Shown: piece after piece, positions 23,401 through 36,076 of the stretch
Position numbering within the stretch: the first letter of the stretch is position 1
Layout: each line of letters starts with the position of its first letter
Assembly (NCBI RefSeq): GCF_000006565.2
Contig: NC_031467.1
Coordinates: 1,178,001-1,242,000, forward strand
Direction: 5' to 3'
Origin: Toxoplasma gondii ME49
Lineage: Eukaryota; Apicomplexa; Conoidasida; Eucoccidiorida; Sarcocystidae
Length of the DNA stretch: 64,000 nucleotides
The notes under the pieces: generated by a model
The model's database searches: none
The model's input: only the letters and a program-made list of their open reading frames with translations
What the model was told of the DNA's origin: nothing
Translations under genes and position numbers: made by a program

Positions 23401-23664
23401 ACCTTTGGCAGCTTCGCCCCGTCCATCGTGGTCATCTGACCCAGTGCCTAGCGGCCAGGACACATCCACAAACAACAGGCGAGAACTGAGCTTCCTGGCT
23501 CCAGTAACAATACCGGAAACACGAAGAAGCTTGTCTTCACACGACTCTCCTTTCGCTAAGGACACATACGCATCGGGATGGAAATCGGGCAACTCATCCC
23601 ACGAGCGATTGCAGCACGGGCAGGCCGGACAGCCGGTGTGAAACACGTGCTGCTGCGTTGCCAT
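20407..23664 (-). CDS. SAM-dependent methyltransferase, Methyltransf_32-like, with Cys-rich N-terminus
   Basis: Five inferred exons (transcription order): 23664-22465, 21872-21632, 21470-21242, 20922-20551, 20494-20407. All have GT-AG sites and matching phases, giving about 709 residues. The N-terminal half is Cys-rich (CPACPCC near the start, CGGCKAQ and CKKC later), suggesting metal binding, with disordered stretches between. Exon 3 holds the SAM-binding motif I, LDVGGGRGDLG, then the acidic strand TVLDINA. Exon 4 holds GLHSCGGLAD and VSTCCFCKHP, the pattern of the Methyltransf_32 family (GSTCD, METTL25/RRNAD1-type proteins). The last exon would add a hydrophobic tail (CFLVMAAAACISVVIF) and a TAA stop at 20407-20409, perhaps a membrane anchor; this exon is the least certain. 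The substrate is unknown. Confidence 0.8.
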
Positions 23665-26600
23665 CCCTTCTTGAAGATGTCACACAGCATCTCACGGCAA
23701 CTGAAAAAGGTGTGATTTCCAGAACGAGGCATACATCGGGAAAACCCTCCGTCACTGAGATGCAGCACGCTGACCCAAGCTTGGACGAACGACTACGCTG
23801 TTGACAAGCAGCACAGCGACCGGATATGGCGGCGTCCCGCCCATGCTATGACAACATTTGAACGCTCCTTCCTTCTCTTTCCACACTTCTAGTAAACCTT
23901 GCATAGTTGCAAGATCTGCTTGGAGCGAATCAACGAAACAGTGTCCACGCAGGAATATATCGCCGCCAGAGGTACCCGCGCAGTGAGCCACTGCTTTTTT
24001 AGGGTTGCTTCCGGCGTTCTCACCTGCTGGCACTCAGCAGACGAAACTAATATGCTCCCGGGAGCTGCTTTGTTTCTATGCTTGTGCATTATCGATTCAG
24101 ATGATTCTCTTTCCGATCGGGAGAACTCCAAGGCAAGAATACTTCGTGGTGAGAATGCGCGCAGAACTGCACACGTCGGCAGTGCGTTCACTTCGCCGCC
24201 CGCTGAAGGTGACAAGACCTTTCACTCTCTCTCCCTTTTTGAGCGAGCACGCCGCGTTTGATCTCGCTCCCTATGACATTTTATTACGTGATAAACGGAT
24301 CCTTGTTTAAAATGCTGTGCGGTTGTTTCTGTTTTCCCACAGCTGCTTCGCCTCACAACAGTGTGGCACTCTGTGTGTCTACTGGATAATCCCTTGACCA
24401 ATGGTGTACTACTACCATCGCTTTGGACCCCCCTTGCCCCACCTAATTCCTCCGCCACTTTAACACATGACGTTCCCGACACGAAACGAAGGCTTCATCG
24501 CCATAGCACAGTCTAATGGTGTGGCAGCCAGTGTAGCTTAACCCATTACCAGCCGGGGTATACTGCGTGCAAGAAGTAAGGGTACCAGGCTTCCACGAAT
24601 CCGGTTTCCGAGTACGGCCGTCCGTAAAAGGTTGACTCGTGGAACGGGAACGGAAGCCTCGCGCCTGGTCGCGGGTGCGAGGCCAGTCTCAGCCGGCGGC
24701 GTCCCCACTCATCACGTCCGTTTTCACAGTCCGGATCGGTTAGTAGGCAGTACCACTCTTCTTTTCCGTCACCACTGCTGTAGCGTTACCTGACGTGTAA
24801 AGCCTCCGAGTCCTACGCAATCGACACGAAATAAGGAAGCACTTCTCTAGCATCGGGATTTACACAGGACCGAACTATAAAATCACTCCGTAGCAAGTGA
24901 TTCGTATCCCGCCAGGCGGCTCTCCCTTATTTTTTCAGTACACTTTCCAAACATACATTCCGGGAAAAACGGTGCCCTGCTCCAGCGGGACCGGGGGCGG
25001 CGTTCAGTAGACCGGTGCCGTCAACAGCACAGCCCCATCTCGCTGTGACTACAGTCCTCCCGGCTGCGGCGTCTTTCAACGGCGAAGGCGCGGGGGTGTT
25101 GCGTTTTCGTTTTTGTTGGCCTTCATTCGAATAATTCTGTTGGGACGAAGCGGTTAAAAACCGCTCACCAGACGTCGTATTGCCCACAGGAGACACAGGG
25201 GAAGTTTCAGGGGAGTTTTGTGACCCGGTTGCGGCGTCCCCTCACGCAGGAGGGCATTGCCATGCGGGACGTATTTTTCTTTTGCCTGGACTTCCCGCTC
25301 TGAAGCTGCTGCTGGAGCTGCAGGTTTCCCAAAACGCTCCGAGTGCGTCTACCCAGACGAACGAGTTGTGGTTTGATTTGTGCGGAGGAAAGAGGGAGAA
25401 TAACTAGAAACGATATGGGCGCTTTGCGTGCGCGCATCTGCCTGTTGCAACCTGTTCTGTGCAGTTCATGAACGGGGTGTCCAGGCTCGTTTTTTCTGGT
25501 GGATATTCCCGACGCGGGCGAGTTTTCTTATCCTCGTTCCCCCACCATCTCACTACTTCCCTTACTCTTGGTATGCTCTTCAGACACTATTTTTCCATCA
25601 AAGTCATGCGTCTCACCTGACCGGCACCGTTTCCCCCCGTCCTGTGTGGCCCGACGATTCCAGCAGTTCGTCGTCGGAAGAAAACAGGATATATCATTTT
25701 CCCCGAGTGGCAGACACGGGACATCCCGTTCCCAAAACGGTTGGAACGTGGCAGCTACAGACTGAGTGAGGGTCTAACCTCAATTGTGCCTGCCCCCCCC
25801 CCCCCGTCCGTTTTCAAACGGGTGCTGCCCATCTATCTGTTTGGTGGCAGTTTGCGCCTTTGCCGGTTTTAGTCGGCACTCTTGGCTTTTCTTGCCGTGT
25901 TCGCATCCGCCGTCTCCTTCGTCTTGCGGGTACGCTGTTCATTCGGCGTCCTTGTAGGTGGATCTCCGCAACGCCACGCTCGAAGGGTGCCGAGAGAGGC
26001 AAGCAGGAAGAACTTGTGCGGAGCGTCTTGGTTTCATCTGTCCTTGGTTGGTTAACCCTGAAAGGCCTGATCTATAGCGCATCTCCAGACCCACATCACA
26101 TCCACTTCCATCACTGGGTCGAAATCGATTCACTCAAAGCACGACAGCAAGAGGTTTCCCGGAGGGTCGCTACAGTCTTCCGTCGGGGACGTCTCAGTGG
26201 CAAGAGTATATAGAACCCTCTGTTCCACATACGGAGCCGAGGAAGCGGATCGTCCTTTCTGGGATCCGCGCCGACTGCCTTCCTCTTTGCGAACGCAGCC
26301 GGACGTAGCATGTAACATAATCGTCGTGCTCGTCTTTCTGACCTAAGACCGGAGAGGTGTCTGGCACTGTGGATTCAAGGGACTTGCTGGATTCTCGGGT
26401 CCTCACGTGTTTTCCTGTCAGTGATTCATTTACCTGGATGGTCGTCTTCGTCATTCCTTCAAGCCCCAAGCAGGAATCTCAGGGTGTCTCTCTGCCTTAC
26501 TGCTGAGGGAGATTCTCTGCCAGTCGTTTGGCCTCTGCGCAGAGAGCGGTTTGTGTGTGTTTCTTGGGTCCTGGGAAGTGTGTTAGAAGAGTACCTGGCA

Positions 26601-28809
26601 GCCTCCTTCGTGTCCTCGCTCCTGTTTGTTCGCGTGAGGGGGCCCTTTCCTAGCAGCTACACATATACGCCTCCTCTCGTGACTTGTGTCTCCATCCTTG
26701 TTGAAGGCGCGGGCACCTTGACGTCCAAGTTTACCGGTCTCAGACGGAACAAGGGAAATATGCGCGGAAGGCGGAGGGTGGTTCATTTCCCCTTCCGCTT
26801 TCCTGCGTGAGTTCCTCTCTGCGTCCGTCGTCTTCCGCTCCGGCGTCAAGGCCATCCGTATTGGAGAACAAAATGGAGAAGTCAGGACTGTCCATGTTGA
26901 GAACGTCAACTCTTTCCGACAGACCGCCTGGCGTCGCTTCTTCCAGGATACGAGAGAACTGCGCTGTCTCCTCGCACCCTTGGCTTCGAAGTGTCCACAA
27001 CGCTGGAGCGTGTCTGCCCTCTGGTATGTGACAAGAAGTTCGCTCTTCGTTTGATTTGGAGTTCCGAAGCAGGCCCTCGGGACCGCTGATTCATCGCAAA
27101 CTCGTGCAAGCGCAATTCGTATTCGTTATCGGGTTTTCTGTCGTCCTGGGACTCGAGACAAAGTCCATCGGCGAAGAGGGCTTCAGAAGGGGGAGTCGTC
27201 CAGTCGAGAATAGGTGCGAGTATACGTGTGAGTCTCCGACAAAGACGGAGAAGGAACAGATGCATGCTTGGTTATTTTGGAAACACTCGTCTCGTGTTCT
27301 TGAGAATTCTCCCGAAGCGAGACAGGTGCCTGACTTCCGGCCGACGGTGGGTAGGGTTGATACTCAAAAATTCTCTTTCTCTTTTTCGCGTCTTCTTATC
27401 TGCAGTGTGTTGATACCGTGTAGGAAGCTTCGACCGGGATCCCTGTCGGCATCGGAGCAGGGAAACGATTTTCTGTCTTCTCTGCTCGCAGTCATTCGCC
27501 TCGCTCGAGGAGTCTGCGCCACCGCATCGTCGGTGTTTGTGACTTGCAGCGTGTTTGCTGGAGAGGAAGGGACTGGGGGAACGGAACAAGAAGTGCCTTT
27601 TACAAAACCATTTGCGAGTCGAGCACTCGACTAAAATTCGTTCACAAGTGTGTAGTATTGTCACCGTGCACACGCGGAAAAGCGAGGCACACCGAGTCCT
27701 TTCTGAGACGGGCGACAGACACGTGGCCGGCGTCGTTCCATTTGCCGCATCGTAGACTGCTCTTCGGTTAAAAGACTCATTTCATCTGCTCGAAGCAGAG
27801 GGTTGCCCTGATTGTGCGTGAATGTGTAACCTGTGAATGGAATCGTGTTTTCTCGACACTTTGCCTTGGGAGAGTCTGGCGTGGATCAGGCGGATTATGC
27901 CGTAGAGGCGGCAACTATTCCTTTCCAGAAGATTCTTCTTTATTTGGCGGCCGAGAGGGACGGGAAGTCCAGAAAAACTGTCTTCCTGTTCCGAACTCCG
28001 TGGAAGGCATAGCGGTCATTTTGTACTAGGAGACGGCGAGCGGGTGGTTCTTGTGCGGATATAAGACTGACTTTGTGTCGCACGCGGGTTTTTATTGGGC
28101 GTTATCTGTTTTGTGTGTCCGGAAACCTGTTTGTGTGAGCACTCGTGTGGGGTTCCACACTTTCTTGGTTCCCCTCCAGCTGTCGAGGAACGAGAACGGT
28201 CTGTTCCTGCGGGTCGACTCGAGAGAGCCCGTTTTGTCCAGTTCGCGGCTCTGAGAAGCGGAAGATGTCTCCTGTCGCTTTCGACCCAGAATAAGGGACT
28301 AGAGAAAACCGCTTGGTGATGCATTAGCGGGGCGCGTGAAGAGACGTGTCCTGTTTTCGCGACTTCAGGCTTTCTTTGTATGGTGAAAGTACCATTTTCG
28401 ACGCTGTTGTTGCATTTGATTTTGTTGTTCCGTGGCTTCCAACGTGGGCAAAACTTTAGGTTTAGTTTCGACAACATTCGTGTTTATTGTGCAGTTCGTC
28501 TGTTGGAGTCATCATTTCCACAGCGTATTCTGTTCGGTATCTGCCGTTAGCCGTGCTCATTCCCACAAGCAGGCGGAAGGAATAGCACAAAGGCTAGGCT
28601 GGAAATCTATCTTCTATCCGCAGAGGTGGATTCCACGGCTCTGGAAAATCGAGTTCTCAGAGTTCCTGGATTTTTTGGAAATCAAACTTCTGGGGCGTGA
28701 GTGTCCGGTGGCGTGTCCCATCGTACCGAGGGGGAACTGCGCACTTGCGTGCCCTCTGTGCTGATGCTGTCGTTGAGCGTCTTAGAATCTTGTCGCAAAC
28801 GGCAGCACC
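23665..28809. other. Long divergent intergenic region with promoters/5' UTRs
   Basis: About 5.1 kb between the heads of the methyltransferase (minus) and the CCCH gene (plus). Frames up to about 190 codons occur but none shows family motifs or a consistent exon chain. A 13-base C run lies at 25793-25805. Part is probably a long 5' leader of the CCCH gene, which is an inference from distance only. Confidence 0.5.
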
Positions 28810-31800
28810 ATGGTTGAAACGGTAGGCCGTCAGGAGGAGGCTGGGGGCTCACCCTGTGATGAGTCTTCAGAGCCATCGGCGGCAGCAGGCGAAGCTGCCA
28901 ATAGGGGGGGCCACACTGGCGAACGAATTGATGTATACGGCCCCACGCGGGGATGTGGAGCGGCGCGAAGCCGCCTCTTAAAGAGTGTGGACGAAGGTGT
29001 AGCGGGCAGTCCGTCTCCCCGGCAAGCGAGCGGAGAAGGATCCGGCGCGGCAGATCCACCCTCCGAGGCTGAGGATCGAGCACATGTGTGCAGACGGCGC
29101 TCTGCAAGTGGCGGAGCGCCCAAGAGTGGTCGTCAGCGGACTCGCAGACGAAAAAAGAAAGACAAGGGCGAGACAAGATCGGAGGGTCAGGCTGAGCAGC
29201 GACCGGGACCGGGTGCCGAGAACGAACCCGCGGAGTCTTCAGCGGAAGTGCGGCAACACCCTGCATGTAGACAGAACGTGGGGAGCGCACATGACGAGGT
29301 CGGTGTTTCAGACAAGAGAGAACGGCTTCCAAGCGACACAAATGTTCGGAGCCGCGAAGAGAAGGAAACAACGAGTAGCCAGAAAACAGACGGGATCCGT
29401 TCAAAGGCAAGCAACGGTGGGACAGAAACGCCAGAGTCACGTGAGCAGAACGACTCGAAGCCCGTCGCAGCGACATCCACCGGTGAAGCAAGGATGCGTG
29501 CAGAGAGGCAACGCGAACAGGCGGTGGAGTCCAGCGCGGGACATTCCGAGATACCCCGCATTCGAGTCTTGCGCGACACCGATGATGCGCCTATCGCGCA
29601 AACGGGAGAGCACAATGACAGGGAGGCTGATGGAGGTTCTCCACAGCCGTCGAGCAGTGGAGAAGACAGTCGAAAGGCCATGGACCAAGATGAAAGTGAT
29701 GGTGAACGCGCTCTCGCTTCCAGCTCTGAACGCGGAGACAGCAGTGACAGCGTCACGGGCCCTCCTGTTCGCCTTGTGAGAGCGTACTCTCAGTACTACA
29801 AGGTGAGTGGAACTGGCTGACACCGAGAATTCTATCATGACTGTATCTTGTGAATGTCATGGGGAAATGGTCGTGGCTTGTAATGCCAATGCATGCAGTT
29901 AGTGCCTTGTTAGGACTGGTTCGATTCCTTCGCACGTCGTTGAGCAGGGTTCACCGAGGTTGGAAGCAGTCATTTACAATGGAAAACGGATGGTGGCGAG
30001 GCTATGCTGTGGTTCGGCGTCTCGGGGTGATGCTCATGATATTTTATGCCGTATGTGCTCTTACAGACAAAGATGTGCGTCTACGTCGTTCAAGGAAGGG
30101 CCTGTGCCCGTGACAGCAAATGCGTGTATGCGCATAGTGAACGCGAGCTGCGGGAGCCCCCGAATTTGGAGAAGACGCGTCTGTGCCCGGTCTTAAAGCA
30201 GACAGGCGCCTGCCCCAACAGCGACTTCTGTGCATATGCACACAGCGCTGTCGAACTCCGTCATACCGTCACCGTCTTCAAAACGTAAGGCGAGAGAGTT
30301 CCAACCGGGGAAGAATGGTGGAATCTTGGTATAGAGTCCCGATGGTCTCTGTCGTTGTCTTTACAGGGCGGGAGTGCGAAGAAAATGTGGCATACAGATT
30401 CCTCTGTTACATGTCTTGAGGCAAGCGGTTTCCGGTGGGCAGTACAGTTCATTCGTTCTCCCTCCGCAATTCATGTGTTGTGCTCAGGAAAATCTGCCAT
30501 ATGTGGAACAAAGGAAAGTGTGGAGCGGGTCCGGCGTGCCGCCACGCTCACGGCTTGGAGGAGTTGAAGCGGCACCGCCAGCGCAGTCAGCAGGAGCTTG
30601 TGGCCTTGTCACGAGGCTCGAATCTCCAGGGCGCCTCAAGTGGTTCAGCTGGGGTGCAAGGGGGCAGCTGTCAGAGTGAGGAAGAAGCGACGCAAGTCGA
30701 GAGAGGCGGCATGTCTTCATCTTCTGCATCGTCGGGTGAGAGCGGCGACGCCCACAGTGCTGCGAAGGATGCCAGTAATGGCAGGGCGAAAGAAGAGGTC
30801 GAGACTCCAGAGTTGGAACCTATAAAAGACGCGGTCGTGCCTGCTGTTCCTTTGGCAAGTGCCAAAGGCCGCTCCGAGAAGAAGCCGATTCAGTCTGACC
30901 GCGTTGTGGCTCCAACTAAAGAGCGACGGATAATGGAGGGTTGCCGGCAGGCTGTGGCTGGAACCGACGGACCGGGACAGCAGCGTGTAGTGACACTGGA
31001 ACCAGAGAAGAGCTATGTGGGGTTTGTCGCTCAGACAAAAGGCCGCGAAGACAGGAAAGCGCAGGTGGCTGGCGGCGGCTCCAGGAAGGTGAGCTCGCAG
31101 CGTTTGCGAGAGGGCGTGTGTGAAGCTCAGGGTCGTCGCATGCAGCTAGGTCGCCAACACGGCGACGGTTTGCGCGGTTATGTTTCAGACCGGGAGGTAA
31201 AAACGTATCACTCTTCTCGTGAGTCGGGTCCTGCCCTGGCGCCGCAAAAAGGCCGTGCGCGAAATTTGAGTGGCTGCACCGGAGTCAATGCACTGGAGGT
31301 GCCCGGCCGGGAAAGGGAAATCGCGGCTGAGAGCCGCAGGCAACCCACTCTGAGTCCGTTGGAGCAAGTGTTGGCATCGTCAGAACTCCATCTCCCGTGG
31401 ATGCCGCCGCCTCCTGGCAGGAGTGGTCCACCCATGCAGATGACCGAGCAGGTGCCGACGCGGCAGGCTCATCCACCGCGTGTCCCCTGGCCTGTGGGTG
31501 CAGAAAACGGTGAGACCTGGAGAGAGACGCCCGAGCCAGTCCCGGCTGCCCTAACGCACTACCTGTCGGCTTTGTTGGCACTGCAGGATCCGGAGTTCTC
31601 GAATCAGAAGGGGCAGAACTCGCGGGGAGTGGAAGAATCAGTGAGTGGTATGCGCAGGCGCCTGTCGTCCATGTCGCTCAACCAGTCGGTTGCGCCGTTT
31701 TCGCGAGCAGCGGCGGGAGGGTCCGCGTTTCAACGTGCCACTCCCCGACCGGAGCACCCGAACTTCTGTGACCCTCTGGAGTCTGTGAACCGGAGCCTTC

Positions 31801-32735
31801 ACCACTCTAGCACTGCTCATCAGCGACAGGCGGAACAGGGCGCCCTGCTTCAGCTTTTGCTAGGGTGCAGAGCAGAGGACTTGGCTGGAGGGGCGACTCA
31901 TCGAATGGCTTCCGGCGCGGAGTCGCGAACGCAGCAACTTCCTGCGCCGCTGTATCGCGAGGCACATTCGCGAACCGCACGGGGGTTCAGCGAGTCTCGT
32001 TCACCCAGAAATTGGTTGGTGCGGACGGAAGAGCTCGAATCTTTGCACTTCAGCTCGTCGCTTGCGTCAGGAAGGGGTACGCGCAAGTCCTCTGTTCCCT
32101 CTTTCGCGCTGTCGAACTCGACGGCTGCGGGACTTTTGGAGCTGCTTTCTAGGTCAGAGGCCGGGGGCCCAGGGCAACCTTCGCTTGAGTCTCGGTCATC
32201 AGACGCTGGGGCGGCCTTTCCGCTGGCAGATGGAGGGTTTTGGGGGCTGAGGAGTGACGGCGCGACGGGGGTTCTCGACTCAGCTTCGAGGGACGAGGGC
32301 GAGAACCATGCGTATACAATCCCGCGGCTGCTCATGATGAAAGGAGACAGCGAGTTGAAAGATTCTGTTCAGTATTTCCTCTCCACCGTCGCTCCGAGGG
32401 CTTCCGGCCGCAGCACGCAGGGAAGTGGCTTGCAAGATTACTCCCTGCAGGTGACGCGAGCTGCGGAGGTTTCTGGATCACAACAGGGGCTTTTAGCAAT
32501 GCCGCACTCGACTGCCACATCTCCAGACGACAGATTTTGCTGTGGTTCAGCCCCACCGGTGGGCGCCTACTTTCCACAACCTGCCTCTGTTGGTGGGCGT
32601 CGAACAGTCGTTGCGGAACAGAGTCCACTGCCCACGGGGGTCACTGTGCCGTTTCCCGCCCTTCCCGAAGGAAATGGGGAGCGCAGCGCGGACACCGAGG
32701 GGACTTCCTGGGCGCGTCAGGGGAACTGGCACTGA
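28810..32735 (+). CDS. Triple CCCH zinc-finger protein, putative RNA-binding
   Basis: Three exons (28810-29802, 30067-30284, 30488-32735) with GT-AG sites and matching phases give about 1,152 residues. Exon 1 is a 331-residue Ser/Glu/Arg-rich disordered region ending in QYYK. Exon 2 starts with TKMC and carries two fingers of CX8CX5CX3H spacing (Cys in CVYVVQGRAC and CPVLKQTGAC). Exon 3 opens with TKIC and a third finger, CX7CX5CX3H (CHMWNKGKC), followed by about 700 residues of low-complexity sequence to the TGA stop. The YK-T-K-x-C lead-in resembles that of the TTP/TIS11-type fingers that bind AU-rich RNA, so an mRNA-binding or decay role is likely but inferred. The start is the first ATG in the long frame; earlier 5' exons cannot be excluded. 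Confidence 0.85.
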
Positions 32736-35700
32736 CAGTTGAGACCACATCTGTATGGAGGGTTTCTCCGTTCAGTGTCAAGTCCTCTAGGTCCGTGAGG
32801 CTTCCCTGATGGTTTTGGGAGCTCCCAAGGTGAAGGCCGAAAGGATTCCCAGCTGTCACCCCTTCATCGGTGGCGGGGCCGTGGAAGTGCGAAAGTCACT
32901 CCTTGCCTTGACGTGCAAGCAAGCCGAGCACGTGCACACTTGAACCGTTTTTTCCGATCAACCGTTTTAGTTTTCACGAGAAAAGTGTCACCGAAGTGAG
33001 TGAGACTTCTCGGTGGCTCCACTCGATCAGGGCCATGGATGCTCTGTATGTTTCCGCAGTAGGCAATCCGTGTGAAAACACGCTCGGGATCCAAGCAGTT
33101 GAGTCATCTGGAGACCAAGCGTTCGTGGGGTGACATAAAATAACGCAATGGGTGACTGGTCCAGTGTGGTATACTTGTCAGGCTTGGGGCGACTTCACTG
33201 GCGTGACAAAGACCACGAAGCGTTTTGATCCGTTGCTACAGCAGGGAATCGTCATTCTTCTGTATGGTATGAGTGTCATCGCCGCTGGCGCATGTGTCGA
33301 CTCTGTGCGGATCATGCCGCTTCTAGAATTGCATGCAATGGGAGACAAACACCTCAATGTTGCCATAACTCCTGATTTCCAGGACATGTTCCTACAAACG
33401 AAACACTGGAAGGTGGTGAAAGAGTTTGCAGGACTGCAATTGGCTTAAGTTGTGTGACGTCTCCATTCGTGTTTATTTGCCTTTGTGTTTTACGCAGCCT
33501 AGAAGTCCCAAACGTGGTGATTTGTAGGTTTCCATATGCTACATTGTCTATCGTATTCACCCCGGCATGTTGTTGTTGCGCAAGAAACCATTTCTTTTTT
33601 CTGCGTAATCTAGGAATTCTTGATATTCAATATTTTGTCAGTAGCCTTCAACGTCGACTGCGTTGTCATTCGAAGTGGCGGAAGCTTTGCTTTTACCATT
33701 TTTGCTCGTGTAGCTTCCGCGGATGTTGTGAGTTTTTTACGCGGTGGACGGTGGGAGACGTAGATGACGCTGCGAAGGCAGAGCTCGCGCGATACGTGAA
33801 CTGGATGTTAAACCGGAGCGGCCAGTGGGAATATTGTGACCAAGGTGCGAAGAACCTTGAATCGGGTAACGGTGGAGGTCGCCCTGCCTTTGACACTAAA
33901 CAAGGGGAGCCGAATCTGTACAGAAACAGCTCTCCCGATGACAGCATGATTCTATGCCCATGTGGTGTGTGGAATAGGAGCCTGTTAACGCGTCACCTTC
34001 CTTGTTCTGTCTCAGCCGTTCTGGAATCTCCAGTGAGAGATGCGGATAGTGGTGGGATGAGTTTGAGAGTGAGATTCTCTCCCGAAGAGTTCCTGAATCG
34101 TTGCTCCCTTACGAAATACAGCATGTTGTCGCCATCCCGTGTTTGGGTCCTTTGTTTTTTTTTCATGTGGGAGGCGTGTCAGTAGTCGACGATCCGTGTT
34201 CTCTTCTTGTCAATGGCAACTGCCTGGTGTAATGCTCTTCGCCCATCTCCACATGTGTCATTTTAGTGCCTCGGGAACTGCCCCGGCGTTCCGTCGTCCG
34301 CGTCTTCCTGCGACGATGGCTTCCACAGCTGTTGGCGTGACAGAGGGTTACGCGAGACGAATCACTCCCATCGATATGTACGTTTGTGCGTCCAGTAACG
34401 CATTTTTTGGGTAGTCGGGCTGTGACGCGCGTATATCACTTCGTCACGCTGGGGCAGTCGTGGAGTCTCCAACGGTGACAGCTTCCTGGAAGCCCAACTT
34501 GGCTTCGTTCCTTCTCGGGATAAAGCCACCTCAGTTTAGAATGGTGTATTACGGGGACATGACGTAGTCCTGGCAGCGCCAGGAAGAAAAAGAGTCAATC
34601 CGGCACTCGGAAAGGGGTTGAACAGTTCCGGAGCGCCGCGCTCGAGGGCTCATGATCGTTTCTCGAGGCGGATGAGTGTGAGAGCCCCGGTAATGTTTTG
34701 TGCAGTTAGTTGCTGGGTCGGAAGTTGCCATGGGTGGCCGACGCTTTCGTTTTCCCAGTTGCTGTTGACCTGTTCGTTTACCCCGGGGCAGCCCACAAAG
34801 TTACTTTGGGACGCCTAGATGTTCGTTTGTTTGTGAGGGGCACCCGATGGGCCTGTTATTTGTTCAGAGTTCCTTAACACCTACGGTCCGTCCGCGCATG
34901 TTCGTCAGGTGATGCAATATTATTACCATTTTGATCTGTCACCGTAGTGCAGCAAGCTCTTCGCATCAGCAGGTGCGTGACGGTGTGCGTTTTTGTTTGT
35001 TTCCGTTTGTCCATATCCTCCATGCCGATGAAATGGTGCGCGAGGGTAATGGTTTACGGAAGACCGCCTCTGTCATGCTACATGTGAAGATGCTGGCTAT
35101 TCCTGGCACAGTGCGCATGGATGTATGACTGTCGTACGGTAATACGTCTGCGTTTGATATAGATTCAGCCGATCGTTTCATCCGTTCACAAGCGGGATTC
35201 TCCAGTGATGGAACGGTCGAATGCACCTTTGCGTGGTGTCCACGACAAGAGGGGAGCTGTGCTGAGAAAAAATTGTCAGACAGTTATGAATATTCTCTGC
35301 CCAGTGCCTTTGTTTCTGAGAATGTGGGTTGGCTTGTCGGAACGTGTGCAGCGCTTGACAACACAAGTGGCATTGTTTGGAGATATTTTAGGGGGTTGGT
35401 GGAAACACCTTGGCCGTGAGTTGGTGTCTGACGTTCCGAGACAACAGCACGTGTTCGATTGCGGTGAACCCAGCTCGCTGATGAAACCCCTGACTTGTCT
35501 CTTAAGGCCTATGTATTGTGGCTGTTTTCCTCCTGGATTCTGCTGTTAGCTCAGTAAGCGATGTTGACAAGTACGCGTGTAATGCTCAGGGCTGCGACGC
35601 TAGCAGCGTTTGACCGAACCCTAGCATGTTTTATGTCATCATGTATGGCTGGTGGAGCACTCATATGGCTGTGGTAGTATTGAGGAGCAGCAGCTGCTTC

Positions 35701-36076
35701 CGTCAGAAAATCTGTGTTTTTCAAGCAGTCAAAAGGACGAGCAGGTTTTTACCTGCCAGCCGGTGTCAAGTATCGCAAGTTGCAATGCAGAAAGCGTACA
35801 TCGTCAGAAAAGGCGACGTAAGCCTTTTCACTGGTTGCAACCAGCAAGGCTTCTCACAGCTAATGCACGCTTCCATTTGGCACTCGATAGAACTCACAGT
35901 CTTGTTTCTCTACTTCCAGTTCAGGGTCTCGGTTCTGCGGCACTTTTGAATGAAAGACACAATTGCGGAAGAGGGCACCGCTTCTGCTGGGATTTGATGT
36001 TATGTATTTACGGTAGCACCATTTGCATGAGCCGAAAGTATGAAATATGCTGCCACATGAATACAAAGGAGAAGCC
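32736..36076. other. Intergenic, tail-to-tail between CCCH gene and lipocalin
   Basis: About 3.3 kb. The largest plus-strand frames (33152-33448, 99 codons; 33454-34185, 243 codons) lack recognisable domains and contain T-rich, intron-like sequence. I see nothing supportable as a gene; it probably includes a long 3' UTR of the CCCH gene. Confidence 0.5.

Noticed and set aside
29870..29940. tRNA-like B-box (GGTTCGATTCC) in a CCCH-gene intron
   Set aside because: No A-box at the right distance and no acceptor or T stem could be paired.
33152..33448. 99-codon ORF after the CCCH gene
   Set aside because: No recognisable family, no supporting exon structure, and it lies where a 3' UTR is expected.
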